DNA of 64,000 bases from Collinsella sp. AK_207A (lineage in GTDB: Bacteria > Actinomycetota > Coriobacteriia > Coriobacteriales > Coriobacteriaceae). The notes beneath the pieces were generated by a model. It did not search any database. It was not told the DNA's origin and worked only from the letters and a program-made list of their open reading frames with translations. Of this stretch, positions 1 through 9,146 are shown one piece after another (within the stretch, counting starts at the first letter, position 1; each line of letters starts with the position of its first letter). The translations under genes and the position numbers were made by a program. The stretch spans positions 124,001 through 188,000 of the forward strand of contig NZ_CABWID010000014.1 in assembly GCF_902501965.1 (NCBI RefSeq), given 5' to 3'.

Positions 1-125
1 GCGCGGTTGAGCGAATGCTCCTCGTCCACGCCCTCGAGCAGCTCCACGCATCCGGCTCCGAAGCCGCCCGGCAGCTCTGCCTCGGCGTTGCGTACCGTGA
101 TGCGCGTGCTCGCCTTGAGTGCCAT
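1..125 (-). CDS. ModE-like LysR/winged-HTH regulator, N-terminal part (partial)
   Basis: The reverse strand reads an open frame from an ATG at 125 down to the window edge, 41 residues. It begins MALKASTRITVRN and continues through GFGAGCVELLEGVDEEHSLNRA. This matches the start of the ModE-type winged-helix family, in which a short strand leads into a helix ending in 'D..GSL..A'. Those proteins usually sense molybdate or control oxyanion and redox genes. The rest of the gene lies outside the window, so neither the ligand domain nor its targets can be judged. It is divergent from guaB. The family call rests on a short stretch. Confidence 0.55.
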   Translation of the reverse strand, partial: MALKASTRITVRNAEAELPGGFGAGCVELLEGVDEEHSLNR

Positions 126-263
126 ACGTGCTTCCCCTTGCTTTTTTCGCCCGCCTGGGCGCTCCCGCGCGGCGTGCAGATGTACATTCGACGAGTCGCA
201 TTGTAGCAGCCCCGCGTGCGCTACAATAGCTGCACTTGTACCGCTGCGTAGAATAGGAGCATC
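126..263. promoter_or_regulatory. Divergent intergenic region with small inverted repeat upstream of guaB
   Basis: This 138-bp space separates the ModE-like gene from guaB. It contains the inverted repeat TTGTAGC (201-207) / GCTACAA (220-226). The right arm overlaps a -10-like TACAAT (222-227), and TTGTAG (201-206) could serve as a -35 with a short 15-bp spacer. A purine-rich AATAGGAG lies just before the guaB ATG and is the likely ribosome binding site. The promoter assignment is tentative. Confidence 0.35.
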
Positions 264-1775
264 ATGGCCACGATCTTCCCCGGTGAGTCGCATACCTTCT
301 CTGAGTACCTGCTCGTCCCCGGTTACTCATCCTCGGAAAACGTGCCCGCCAACGTGTCGCTCAAGACCCCGCTCGTGCGCTACCGCAAGGGCGAGGAGCC
401 TTCCATTACGCTGAACATCCCCATGGTTTCCGCCATCATGCAGTCCGTCTCCGGCGTCGACATGGGCGTGGCGCTCGCTACCGAGGGCGGCATCTCCTTC
501 ATCTACGGCTCGCAGAAGCCCGAGCAGGAGGCCGCCATGGTCAAGGCCGTGAAGGATCACAAGGCGGGCTTCGTCGAGTCCGATTCCACCCTCACGCCCG
601 ACATGACCATGGCCCAGGTCATGGAGCTTAAGGAGCGCACCGGGCACTCTACCATGCCCGTTACCGAGGACGGCACCTCGCGCGGCCGCCTGCTGGGCAT
701 CGTCACCTCGCGCGACTACCGCCCCTCGCGCGACGATCCCAAGATGCTCGTCGCCGACTTCATGACCCCGCGCGAGAAGCTCATCGTGGGCAGCTGCGAC
801 ATCACCCTCTCCGAGGCCAATAACATCATCTGGGACCGCAAGCTGAACGCGCTTCCCGTGGTGGACGAGAACGACCACCTCATGGGCATCGTCTTCCGCA
901 AGGACTACGACGCGCACAAGACCAACCCCAACGAGCTGCTCGACTCCGATAAGCGCTACATGGTGGGCGCGGGCATCAACACCCGCGACTACGCCGAGCG
1001 CGTGCCCCTGCTGCTCGAGGCCGGTGCCGACGTCCTCTGCATCGACTCCTCCGAGGGCTTCTCCGAGTGGCAGAAGCGCACTATCGAGTGGATCCGCGCC
1101 AACTACGGCGAGGACGTCAAGGTGGGCGCCGGCAACGTGGTGGACGCCGAGGGCTTCCGCTTCCTCGCCGACTGCGGCGCCGACTTCGTGAAGGTGGGCA
1201 TCGGCGGCGGCTCCATCTGCATCACCCGCGAGACCAAGGGCATCGGCCGTGGCCAGGCCTCCGCGCTGCTCGACGTGTGCGCCGCGCGCGACGAGTACTA
1301 CAAGGAGACGGGCGTCTACGTGCCCGTGTGCTCCGACGGCGGCATCGTCTACGACTACCACATGACGCTTGCGCTCGCCATGGGCGCCGACTTCCTCATG
1401 CTCGGCCGCTACTTCGCGCGCTTCGACGAGAGCCCCACCGAGCGTGTTAACGTGAACGGCCAGTACATGAAGGAGTACTGGGGCGAGGGTTCCGCCCGCG
1501 CCCGCAACTGGCAGCGCTACGACCTGGGCGGCGCGGCCAAGCTCTCCTTCGTGGAGGGCGTGGACTCCTATGTTCCCTACGCCGGCTCCCTCAAGGACGG
1601 CGTGGGCTCCACGCTCTACAAGGTCAAGTCCACCATGTGCAACTGCGGTGCCAACTCCATCAAGGAGCTCCAGGAGAAGGCCCGACTAACGCTCGTGTCC
1701 GCCACGTCCATCGTCGAGGGCGGCGCCCATGACGTCGTGGTCAAGGACTCCCAGCAGACGGTCGGTTTCAACTAA
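264..1775 (+). CDS. guaB: IMP dehydrogenase, Tritrichomonas-like form
   Basis: This enzyme oxidises IMP to XMP with NAD+, the committed step of guanine nucleotide synthesis in the cytosol. The product is 503 residues. The catalytic loop reads [12 protein letters not shown] with the nucleophilic Cys at residue 319, followed by KGIGRGQ. Two CBS motifs lie at roughly 100-215 inside the TIM barrel, and the C-terminal flap carries [17 protein letters not shown]. Family knowledge: the Tritrichomonas foetus enzyme is also 503 residues with catalytic Cys319 and the same [12 protein letters not shown] loop, whereas ordinary bacterial GuaB proteins have GIGPGSICTTR. The start is supported by an AGGAG-like site. 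leuS follows 29 bp downstream. Confidence 0.95.
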   Translation: MATIFPGESHTFSEYLLVPGYSSSENVPANVSLKTPLVRYRKGEEPSITLNIPMVSAIMQSVSGVDMGVALATEGGISFIYGSQKPEQEAAMVKAVKDHKAGFVESDSTLTPDMTMAQVMELKERTGHSTMPVTEDGTSRGRLLGIVTSRDYRPSRDDPKMLVADFMTPREKLIVGSCDITLSEANNIIWDRKLNALPVVDENDHLMGIVFRKDYDAHKTNPNELLDSDKRYMVGAGINTRDYAERVPLLLEAGADVLCIDSSEGFSEWQKRTIEWIRANYGEDVKVGAGNVVDAEGFRFLADCGADFVKVGIGGGSICITRETKGIGRGQASALLDVCAARDEYYKETGVYVPVCSDGGIVYDYHMTLALAMGADFLMLGRYFARFDESPTERVNVNGQYMKEYWGEGSARARNWQRYDLGGAAKLSFVEGVDSYVPYAGSLKDGVGSTLYKVKSTMCNCGANSIKELQEKARLTLVSATSIVEGGAHDVVVKDSQQTVGFN

Positions 1776-1804
1776 TCCTTAAGCAGTAAGAAGGACAAGC
1801 GTAT

Positions 1805-4369
1805 ATGAGCGACATCATCTCTCGCGAGGTGCCCACCTATGATGCGCGGGCCATCGAGTCCCGCTGGATGAAGACGTGGGACGAGGAGAACCTCTTTGCC
1901 GTGGACACGGACCCCGCCAAGCCCAAGAAGTACGTGCTCGAGATGTTCCCGTACCCCTCGGGCGACCTGCACATGGGACATGCGCGCAACTACACCATCG
2001 GCGACGCCATGGCGCGCCAGGCCCGCATGCGCGGCTTCGATGTGCTGCACCCCATCGGCTTCGACGCCTTCGGCCTGCCTGCCGAGAACGCGGCCATCAA
2101 GCACAACACCCAGGCTGCGGCCTGGACCTACAAGAACATGGACCAGGCGCTCGCCACCATGAAGCGCATGGGCTTCTCCTACGACCTCGACCGCATGGTG
2201 AAGACCTGCGAGCCCAACTACTACAAGTGGGGCCAGTGGATCTTCGAGAAGCTGTGGGAGCGCGGGCTCGTCTACCGCAAGAAGAACCCCGTCAACTGGT
2301 GCCCCAAGTGCCAGACCGTGCTCGCCAACGAGCAGGTGACCGAGGGCCACTGCTGGCGCTGCGACTCCGAGGTGGAGAAGCGCGACCTCGAGCAGTGGTA
2401 CATCAAGATTACCGCCTACTCGCAGGAGCTGCTTGACGACCTCGAGAAGCTGCCCGGCTGGCCCGAGCGCGTGAAGCAGATGCAGGCCAACTGGATCGGC
2501 CGCTCCGAGGGCGCCGAGGTGGACTTCACCCTCTGCGACGCCGCGGGCGAGCCGACGGACACCAAGATCACCGTCTTCACCACGCGCGCCGACACGCTCT
2601 TCGGCTGCTCGTTCTTCCTGCTCGCGCCCGAGTACAAGGGCCTTGCCGAGCTTGTGGCGGGCACCGAGTACGAGGCCGCCGTCATGAAGGTCGTGGAGGA
2701 TTCCAAGCACGTCTCTGCGGTGGAGCGCGCCCAGGGCGAGCTCGAGAAGCACGGTGCCTTCACGGGCCGCTACGTGGTGAACCCGATCAACGGCGAGAAG
2801 GTTCCCGTGTGGGTGGCCGACTACGTCATCTCCGACTACGGCACCGGTGCCGTCATGGCCGTCCCCTGCGGCGACCAGCGCGACTTCGAGTTCGCCAAGA
2901 AGTACGACCTGCCCATCATCCCCATCATCCTCGCGGACGACGACCCACTCTACGCTGAGCTGAAGAACGAGCAGGGCCGCAAGGTCACCTCCGTGGACTG
3001 GGACGCCGCCATGGTGGCCGAGGGCACGCTCGTGCAGTCCGGCAAGTACACCGGCATGGAGGGCGGCAAGCACTCCGCGGGCGAGGCGGCCATCGTGGCC
3101 GACCTGGAGGCGGCGGGCTCCGGTAAGCGCTCCGTGCAGTACCGCCTGCGCGACTGGCTCATCTCCCGCCAGCGCTACTGGGGTAACCCCATCCCGGCCA
3201 TCCATTGCCCGAAGTGCGGCATCGTGCCCGTGCCGGAGGAGGACCTGCCCGTCACGCTGCCCGAGGACCTGAACCTGGGTGCCGGCGAGACGCTTGCCGA
3301 GGACAAGGACTTCTACGAGTGCACCTGTCCCCAGTGCGGTGGCCCCGCGCGCCGCGAGACCGACACCATGGACACCTTCACGTGCTCCAGCTGGTACTAC
3401 ATCCGCTACACGGACCCGCACAACGATGAGCTGCCGTTCTCCCGCGAGGCCGCCGACCGCTGGATGCCCGTGGACAACTACATCGGCGGCATCGAGCACG
3501 CCATCCTGCACCTGCTCTACAGTCGCTTCTTCACCAAGGCGCTCCGCGACATGGGGCTGCTCGACGTGGACGAGCCGTTCACCAACCTGCTCTGCCAGGG
3601 CATGGTGAAGGACGAGAACGGTGACGTCATGAGCAAGTCCAAGGGCAACGTGGTGCCGCCGTCCTCCGTTATCGAGCCCTACGGCGCCGACACGATGCGC
3701 TTGACGATCCTGTTCATCGCCCCGCCCGAGAAGGACTTCGATTGGGATACGGACGCCGTGGCCGGCGCGAACCGCTTCATCAAGCGCGCTTGGCGCACCG
3801 TCTGGCAGCTCGTCGAGACGGGGACGGACGCGTCCGCCCTCGATAAGGCGGCGCTCTCCGAGGAGGGTCTGAAGCTCTACCGCGAGCGCCATCGCACGCT
3901 CGCCAAGTGCACCGAGGACTTCGACCGCCAGCAGTTCAACACCGCCATCTCCGCCATCATGGAGCTGGTGAACGCCGCGAACGCCTACCTCAACGCCGTG
4001 CCGGCGGGGGAGCGCGAGGCAGCCGACGCCGCCCTCGTCGCCCAGGTGGCCGAGGACATCGTCTGCACGCTTGCGCCCATCTGCCCGTTCGTCACCGAGG
4101 AGCTGTGGCATACGGCGCTCGGCCACACGGAGAGCGTCTACGTGGCGCCCTGGCCCACCTTCGACGCCGCGGAGGCCGCGGCCGACGAGGTCGAGATCGC
4201 CGTGCAGGTTCTCGGCAAGGTGCGCGGCCGCGCGATGGTGCCCGTCGTCGCGGATGCCGACGCCATGCGCGCCGCTGCCGAGCAGGTCGCTGCCAAGTGG
4301 CTCGAGGGCAAGACGGTCGTCAAGGCGATCTGCGTGCCCGGCAAGCTGGTGAACCTGGTCGTCAAATAG
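1805..4369 (+). CDS. leuS: Leucyl-tRNA synthetase
   Basis: This cytoplasmic class I aminoacyl-tRNA synthetase charges tRNA-Leu and is 854 residues long, normal for bacterial LeuRS. The HIGH-type signature appears as HMGH (residues 56-59) and the KMSKS loop as VMSKSKG (about 608-614). A zinc-type cluster WCPKCQ...CWRC lies near 165-190. The CP1 editing domain sits in the middle, with TTRADTLFG and the later GTGAVMAVP. The C-terminal anticodon-binding domain ends VNLVVK. It starts 29 bp after guaB. A large palindrome begins 11 bp after the stop codon. Confidence 0.97.
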   Translation: MSDIISREVPTYDARAIESRWMKTWDEENLFAVDTDPAKPKKYVLEMFPYPSGDLHMGHARNYTIGDAMARQARMRGFDVLHPIGFDAFGLPAENAAIKHNTQAAAWTYKNMDQALATMKRMGFSYDLDRMVKTCEPNYYKWGQWIFEKLWERGLVYRKKNPVNWCPKCQTVLANEQVTEGHCWRCDSEVEKRDLEQWYIKITAYSQELLDDLEKLPGWPERVKQMQANWIGRSEGAEVDFTLCDAAGEPTDTKITVFTTRADTLFGCSFFLLAPEYKGLAELVAGTEYEAAVMKVVEDSKHVSAVERAQGELEKHGAFTGRYVVNPINGEKVPVWVADYVISDYGTGAVMAVPCGDQRDFEFAKKYDLPIIPIILADDDPLYAELKNEQGRKVTSVDWDAAMVAEGTLVQSGKYTGMEGGKHSAGEAAIVADLEAAGSGKRSVQYRLRDWLISRQRYWGNPIPAIHCPKCGIVPVPEEDLPVTLPEDLNLGAGETLAEDKDFYECTCPQCGGPARRETDTMDTFTCSSWYYIRYTDPHNDELPFSREAADRWMPVDNYIGGIEHAILHLLYSRFFTKALRDMGLLDVDEPFTNLLCQGMVKDENGDVMSKSKGNVVPPSSVIEPYGADTMRLTILFIAPPEKDFDWDTDAVAGANRFIKRAWRTVWQLVETGTDASALDKAALSEEGLKLYRERHRTLAKCTEDFDRQQFNTAISAIMELVNAANAYLNAVPAGEREAADAALVAQVAEDIVCTLAPICPFVTEELWHTALGHTESVYVAPWPTFDAAEAAADEVEIAVQVLGKVRGRAMVPVVADADAMRAAAEQVAAKWLEGKTVVKAICVPGKLVNLVVK

Positions 4370-4380
4370 GCGATCCCACG

Positions 4381-4603
4381 GGGGAACCACAGCGGCGCGG
4401 CCGTCGCGGTTCCCCTGTGGACCTGAAGAGCGAGCTGAGAAAACTTCGGCGTAAACCCCAGGAACGAACCGCGGTATCGTGTCCCCTTACAAGCGTGGGC
4501 GCGATGTCGTTCGGTTCGTTCCTGCGGTTTTGCCCCATAGTTTTCCAGTTTCGCGAATCGGTCCGTCAAGGGAACCGCGACGGCCGCGCCGCTGTGGTTC
4601 CCC
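4381..4603. repeat. Long imperfect palindrome A (223 bp) between leuS and rnj
   Basis: The outer arms at 4381-4414 and 4570-4603 are perfect 34-bp inverted copies. Each arm is itself a hairpin bounded by GGGGAACC and GGTTCCC. An inner perfect 13-bp pair, CAGGAACGAACCG (4459-4471) and its complement (4512-4524), and flanking partial matches (about 4439-4458 with 4525-4545) continue the fold inwards to a small loop. The whole intergenic segment can therefore form one long stem on either strand. No protein-coding frame is convincing here. It could be a degenerate MITE-like element, a structured RNA or a transcription barrier. Confidence 0.85.
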
Positions 4604-4732
4604 TGTAGGTTTTGAGCGGGCGTGGCTGCTCTTTCAGCAAACCTGATAAAGTGAAGTATCTCCGTGAATTGGTAGGCGGCATGATCCGCCTGTACATAGA
4701 TGTTGTCGACAAGAAAGGATTTCAGCTACAAC

Positions 4733-6418
4733 ATGGCAAAAGACAACAACGCTAAGAAGAAGGCGCCGGCCCTCAAGATCATCCCGCTCGGTGGCCTCGA
4801 CGGCATCGGCAAGAACATGACGGCCTTCGAGTACGGCGACGACATGATCCTGATTGACGCCGGCCTTATGTTCCCCGATGACTCCCAGCCCGGCATCGAT
4901 CTCGTGCTGCCCGATTACACCTACGTTCTCGAGAACGAGGAGAAGCTGCGCGGCATCCTCATCACGCACGGCCACGAGGACCACATCGGCGCCCTGCCGT
5001 ATCTGCTGCAGGATCTGAACAACCGTCCCGCGATCTACTCCAGCAAGCTCACGATCGGCATGATCCAGGGCAAGCTCGAGGAGTTCAAGCTCAAGAAGCA
5101 GAAGTACCACGACGTTCACGGCGGCAGCCATGTGAACCTGGGCGCCTTCGGCGTGGACTTCATCTCCACCACGCACTCCATCCCCGGCGCGCTCGCCATC
5201 CGCCTGAAGACGCCGGCGGGCACCGTGCTCCACACCGGCGACTTCAAGCTCGACAACACGCCCATCGACGGCGTGCGCCCCGACTACGCCACGTTCTCCA
5301 AGTTCGGCCGCGAGGGCATCGACCTACTGCTCGCCGACTCCACGAACGCTGTCAAGCCGGGCTACACGCTCTCCGAGGCAGCCGTGGGGCCGCAGCTCTA
5401 CGAGGCCATCAAGAACGCGAAGGGCCGCGTGTTCGTGGCCTCGTTCTCGAGCCATATCCATCGCCTGCAGCAGATCTGCGACGCGGCCAAGAAGTGCCAT
5501 CGCAAGATCGTGGTGACGGGCCGCTCCATGCTCACCAACACCCGCGTGGCGCGCGAGCTCGGCTACCTCAAGATCGACGAGTCCGACCTGATCGATGCCT
5601 TCGAGATCGGCAATATCCCCGAGAACCAGATCGTCGTCATGTGCACGGGCTCCCAGGGCGAGCCGCTCTCCGCGCTCTCCCGCATGTCCAACGGCGAGCA
5701 CAAGACGCTCTCCATCCACGAGGGCGACACCGTGATCATCTCCGCCACCCCCGTTCCGGGCAACGAGAAGGCCGTCCAGGGCGTCATCAACAGCCTGGCC
5801 AAGCTCGGCTGCGACGTGTACGACAAGAGCCGCTGCCTGGTGCACGTCTCCGGTCACGGCAGCCAGGAGGAGCTCAAGCTCATGCTGGCCATGACGAACC
5901 CGCGCTACTTCATGCCCGTGCACGGCGAGGCCGTGCACCTGCGCGCCCACGCCCGCCTGGGCGAGCAGATGGGCATCCCGCGTGATCGCATCTTCATCAT
6001 GGACAACGGCGACTCGCTCGAGATGCGCGACCACAAGGTCAAGCGCGGTCGCTCGGTTGAGTCCGGCGTGGTCTACGTGGACGGCCTGCGCATCGGCGAC
6101 ACCGATCCCATCGTACTGCGCGACCGCCAGAAGCTCGCCTCTGACGGCATGGTCACGGCGGTGGCCGTGGTCTCCATCAAGCGCAAGAAGATCGACGCGG
6201 TGGACTTCTCCGGTCGCGGCGTCTCGTTCCCCATCGACGAGGATTTCTCGGACGACGCCGCCGAGGCGATCATGCGCACCATCGAGCGCGGCAAGTTCAA
6301 CTTCACCTCGAGCGGCTCCGACGCACTGCGCAAGGCCGTGCGCGACTCGCTCTCCAACTTCATCTGGAACCGCACCAAGACGCGTCCGATGATCATCCCC
6401 GTGGTGATGGAGGTCTAG
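4733..6418 (+). CDS. rnj: Ribonuclease J
   Basis: A metallo-beta-lactamase/beta-CASP nuclease with 5' exonuclease and endonuclease activity on mRNA and rRNA precursors, acting in the cytoplasm. The product is 561 residues. The metal-binding HxHxDH motif is HGHEDH at residues 79-84, followed by the usual TTHSIPG and LHTGDFKLD segments. The C-terminal half has CTGSQGEP and PVHGEAVHLRAHA. An ATG at 4700 is also in frame but lacks a ribosome site. The ATG at 4733 begins MAKDNNAKKK with AAAGGA upstream, so it is preferred. The stop lies 1 bp before ftsK. RNase Y is also encoded in this window. Confidence 0.95.
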   Translation: MAKDNNAKKKAPALKIIPLGGLDGIGKNMTAFEYGDDMILIDAGLMFPDDSQPGIDLVLPDYTYVLENEEKLRGILITHGHEDHIGALPYLLQDLNNRPAIYSSKLTIGMIQGKLEEFKLKKQKYHDVHGGSHVNLGAFGVDFISTTHSIPGALAIRLKTPAGTVLHTGDFKLDNTPIDGVRPDYATFSKFGREGIDLLLADSTNAVKPGYTLSEAAVGPQLYEAIKNAKGRVFVASFSSHIHRLQQICDAAKKCHRKIVVTGRSMLTNTRVARELGYLKIDESDLIDAFEIGNIPENQIVVMCTGSQGEPLSALSRMSNGEHKTLSIHEGDTVIISATPVPGNEKAVQGVINSLAKLGCDVYDKSRCLVHVSGHGSQEELKLMLAMTNPRYFMPVHGEAVHLRAHARLGEQMGIPRDRIFIMDNGDSLEMRDHKVKRGRSVESGVVYVDGLRIGDTDPIVLRDRQKLASDGMVTAVAVVSIKRKKIDAVDFSGRGVSFPIDEDFSDDAAEAIMRTIERGKFNFTSSGSDALRKAVRDSLSNFIWNRTKTRPMIIPVVMEV

Positions 6419-6419
6419 C

Positions 6420-9146
6420 GTGGCCAAAGGGGGATCGGCGACAAAGGGGCGCGGCAAGGCCCGGGCGGCGAGCGCGCGCAAGCTGCGGGCCAACCAGGGC
6501 TGCGCCGTGGAGGTCGAGGCTGCTCCCGAGGAGCCCTTGATCGACCGCGACGCGGGGCGCGACATCGCCGGCGTGGTGCTCGCCATCGTCGCCGTGGTGT
6601 CGTTCTGCGCCGTGGTGATGCCCGCCTCCGCTCCCGTGGCGGCGGCGATTGCCGGCTTCTACCACCTGGGCTTCGGTTTGGGGGCCTATGTGCTGCCCAT
6701 CGCGCTCCTCGCCGTGGCGGTGCTCCTGTTCCTGCGCGGCGGGGTCCCCGTGCGCGCCCGCACGGTCGTGGGCGTGGCCCTCATCTTCACGGCCGTGTGC
6801 ACCTTCCTTTCCCTGCTCGTTCCCGGCACCGGTCAGTCCACGGACGCCATGTTCGCGCCGGAGAACCTCTCTGTCTCGGGTGGCTACCTGGGTGCCTTCG
6901 TGGCCTCCGCGCTGCAGGGCGCGCTCGGCAAGGTCATCGCCGTGGTGCTGGCGCTCGGCCTCGCCGTGCTGGGACTCGTGGTGATCGGGCTCTCCGTCTC
7001 GCAGATCGTGCAGGACGCCGCCGACCACGCTGCGGCCCTCTCGCGCCGGCGCCAGGTCGACGAGAACGCGAATCCCTGGGGCGAGGCCGTGCCCGCGCCC
7101 GTGACCGCGCAGGCCGCCGCGCCGCGCGCCCGCACCACCGGGTCCGCCGCACCGGCGCCCCAGCAGCAGCTCTTCGACGAGAGCGGCGCCGCTGCCACCA
7201 CCTTCCTCGGCAACCGCGAGACCACGGTGCTCGAGCCCGAGGACCAGCCGGACGAGGATCCTTTCGTGGACGTCTCGGACGAGCTCTCCGCCGAGCGCGC
7301 CAAGACCACGCTCATCCCCGTGAAAGAGCGTTTCGCCGAGCATATGGACGAGGTCGACGCCATGCCCGTCGCGTCCGATGCCACTCCCACCGTACCCGCC
7401 GGCGCGGTGGGGGTCATCGGACGCGCGCGCCGCAAGCTCGATGGTGCCGGGGCCGAAGGCTCCGTCGCCGTCCCTCCCATCCCCGACTTCCTGAAGCCGG
7501 CTGCCGCCAAGGCGCCGGCCGACGAGACTCCGACGGGGGAGGATGAGGCCTCCGAGCTGCCGTGGGACGCCAAGCTGCAGGAGGGCCCGAAGCCCGCATC
7601 CAAGCCGAAGTCGAAGGTCGCCGCCGCACCCGTGGTGCCCGCCGCCGAGGATGCCGAGGACGGCCGCGAGCTGCCCCCGGCCTCCATGCTTCGGCACAGC
7701 CCGAACTCGGCCAGGGCCGCCGCGACCTCCAAGGAGCTCGAGCAGACCGCTGCGGCCCTGCAGTCCACCCTGCAGGAGTTCGGCCTCCGCTCCTCCGTGG
7801 TGGGCTGGATCGCCGGCCCCACCGTCACCACGTTCAAGATCCAACCGGGCGAGGGCGAGCGCGTGAGCCGCATCACCAGCTTGGAAGACGACATCGCGCT
7901 CACGCTCGCCACCGACTCGGTGCGTATCTTCGCGCCTATCCCGGGCACCTCGCTTGTGGGTATTGAGATTCCCAACCGGAACCGCCAGACGGTCTCCTTC
8001 GGTGACATCCTGCCCTATGTGAAGGGCGGCCCGCTCGAGTTCGCGCTCGGCCGCGACGCCGAGGGAACGCCCATGGTGGCCGACCTCGCCAAGATGCCCC
8101 ACTTGCTCATCGCCGGTACCACCGGTTCCGGTAAGTCGGTGGTCATCAGCTCCATCGTCATGAGCTTGCTCATGCGCATCTTTCCCGAGGACGTGCGCCT
8201 GATCATGATCGACCCCAAGCGCGTGGAGTTCGCCCCCTACGACGGGCTGCCGCATCTTTACGTCCCCGTGGTGACCGAGCCCAAGCAGGCCGCCTCGGCG
8301 CTGCAGTGGGCCGTCTCCGAGATGGAGCGCCGCCTTAAGATCTTCGAGCGCATCGGCGTGCGCAAGATCTCGACCTTTAACGAGAAGCAGGCGGCCGGCG
8401 AGTTCGAGAAGTACGACAACCCGCCCGCCAAGCTGCCCTATCTGGTGATCGTGATCGATGAGCTCTCCGATCTCATGATGGTCGCCGGCAAGGACGTCGA
8501 GGCGAGCATCGTGCGCATCGCGCAGCTCGGCCGCGCGGCCGGTATCCACATGATCGTCGCCACGCAGCGGCCCAGCTCCAACGTGGTGACGGGCCTCATC
8601 AAGGCCAACATCACCAACCGGATTGGCCTCACGGTGGCCACGGGCATCGACTCCCGCGTCATCCTCGACCAGACGGGAGCCGAGAAGCTCACCGGTCAGG
8701 GCGACATGCTCTTCTCGCGCGTGGACTGGGGCAAGCCCAAGCGCATCCAGGGCTGCTACGTCTCGGACGAGGAGATTTTTTCTGTGGTGGAGTTCGTGAA
8801 GGAGCACTGCCACGCCGACTACCACGAGGAGATCCTCTCCGCCGTAGCGCCCGCCGCCATGGGCGGGGGAGCGGCGCCCGAGCCGCAGGAAGACGACCCG
8901 CTCCTCTGGGATGCCGCCCGTATCGTGGTCGATTCCCAGCTCGGTTCGACCTCTGGGCTGCAGCGGCGCCTCAAGGTTGGCTATGCGCGCGCCGGGCGCA
9001 TCATGGACATGCTTGAGGAAAAGGGCATCGTGGGGCCGCCCGATGGGTCCAAGCCGCGCGAGGTCCTGCTCGATATGGAGGCTCTCAAGGCCCTCGAGGC
9101 GCTGGAGAGCCCGTTGACCGAGGAAGAGATTCGAGGTGACAACTGA
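6420..9146 (+). CDS. ftsK: DNA translocase FtsK/SpoIIIE
   Basis: This is a septal DNA pump of 908 residues that clears chromosome ends during division. The first ~50 residues are basic, followed by about four membrane helices to residue ~205. A long Ala/Pro/Glu-rich linker runs to ~430. The RecA-like motor has Walker A GTTGSGKS at 566-573 and Walker B-like VIVIDELSDLMM. The C-terminus is a winged-helix gamma domain (about 838-890, GSTSGLQRRLKVGYARAGRIMD) that would read polarity sequences. The start is GTG with GGAGG six bases upstream, inside the end of rnj. It overlaps the next gene by 1 bp, so the cluster is a tight operon. Confidence 0.95.
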   Translation: MAKGGSATKGRGKARAASARKLRANQGCAVEVEAAPEEPLIDRDAGRDIAGVVLAIVAVVSFCAVVMPASAPVAAAIAGFYHLGFGLGAYVLPIALLAVAVLLFLRGGVPVRARTVVGVALIFTAVCTFLSLLVPGTGQSTDAMFAPENLSVSGGYLGAFVASALQGALGKVIAVVLALGLAVLGLVVIGLSVSQIVQDAADHAAALSRRRQVDENANPWGEAVPAPVTAQAAAPRARTTGSAAPAPQQQLFDESGAAATTFLGNRETTVLEPEDQPDEDPFVDVSDELSAERAKTTLIPVKERFAEHMDEVDAMPVASDATPTVPAGAVGVIGRARRKLDGAGAEGSVAVPPIPDFLKPAAAKAPADETPTGEDEASELPWDAKLQEGPKPASKPKSKVAAAPVVPAAEDAEDGRELPPASMLRHSPNSARAAATSKELEQTAAALQSTLQEFGLRSSVVGWIAGPTVTTFKIQPGEGERVSRITSLEDDIALTLATDSVRIFAPIPGTSLVGIEIPNRNRQTVSFGDILPYVKGGPLEFALGRDAEGTPMVADLAKMPHLLIAGTTGSGKSVVISSIVMSLLMRIFPEDVRLIMIDPKRVEFAPYDGLPHLYVPVVTEPKQAASALQWAVSEMERRLKIFERIGVRKISTFNEKQAAGEFEKYDNPPAKLPYLVIVIDELSDLMMVAGKDVEASIVRIAQLGRAAGIHMIVATQRPSSNVVTGLIKANITNRIGLTVATGIDSRVILDQTGAEKLTGQGDMLFSRVDWGKPKRIQGCYVSDEEIFSVVEFVKEHCHADYHEEILSAVAPAAMGGGAAPEPQEDDPLLWDAARIVVDSQLGSTSGLQRRLKVGYARAGRIMDMLEEKGIVGPPDGSKPREVLLDMEALKALEALESPLTEEEIRGDN

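Noticed and set aside
1772-4390. Long open frame on the - strand across leuS (872 codons)
   Set aside because: It lies antisense to a clear LeuRS, has low-complexity His/Leu/Gly/Val-rich sequence and no domain. High-GC genes commonly leave antisense frames open.
4381-4603. CRISPR array or ordinary terminator as explanation of palindrome A
   Set aside because: There are no regularly spaced direct repeats, and the stem is far longer than an intrinsic terminator and lacks a terminal T-tract.
4700-4732. Upstream ATG for RNase J
   Set aside because: No ribosome site, and the extension is not seen in the family. MAKDNN at 4733 is better.
6393-8825. 810-codon - strand frame across ftsK
   Set aside because: Antisense to FtsK motifs with shadow composition (His/Gly/Arg/Asp-rich) and no recognisable family.
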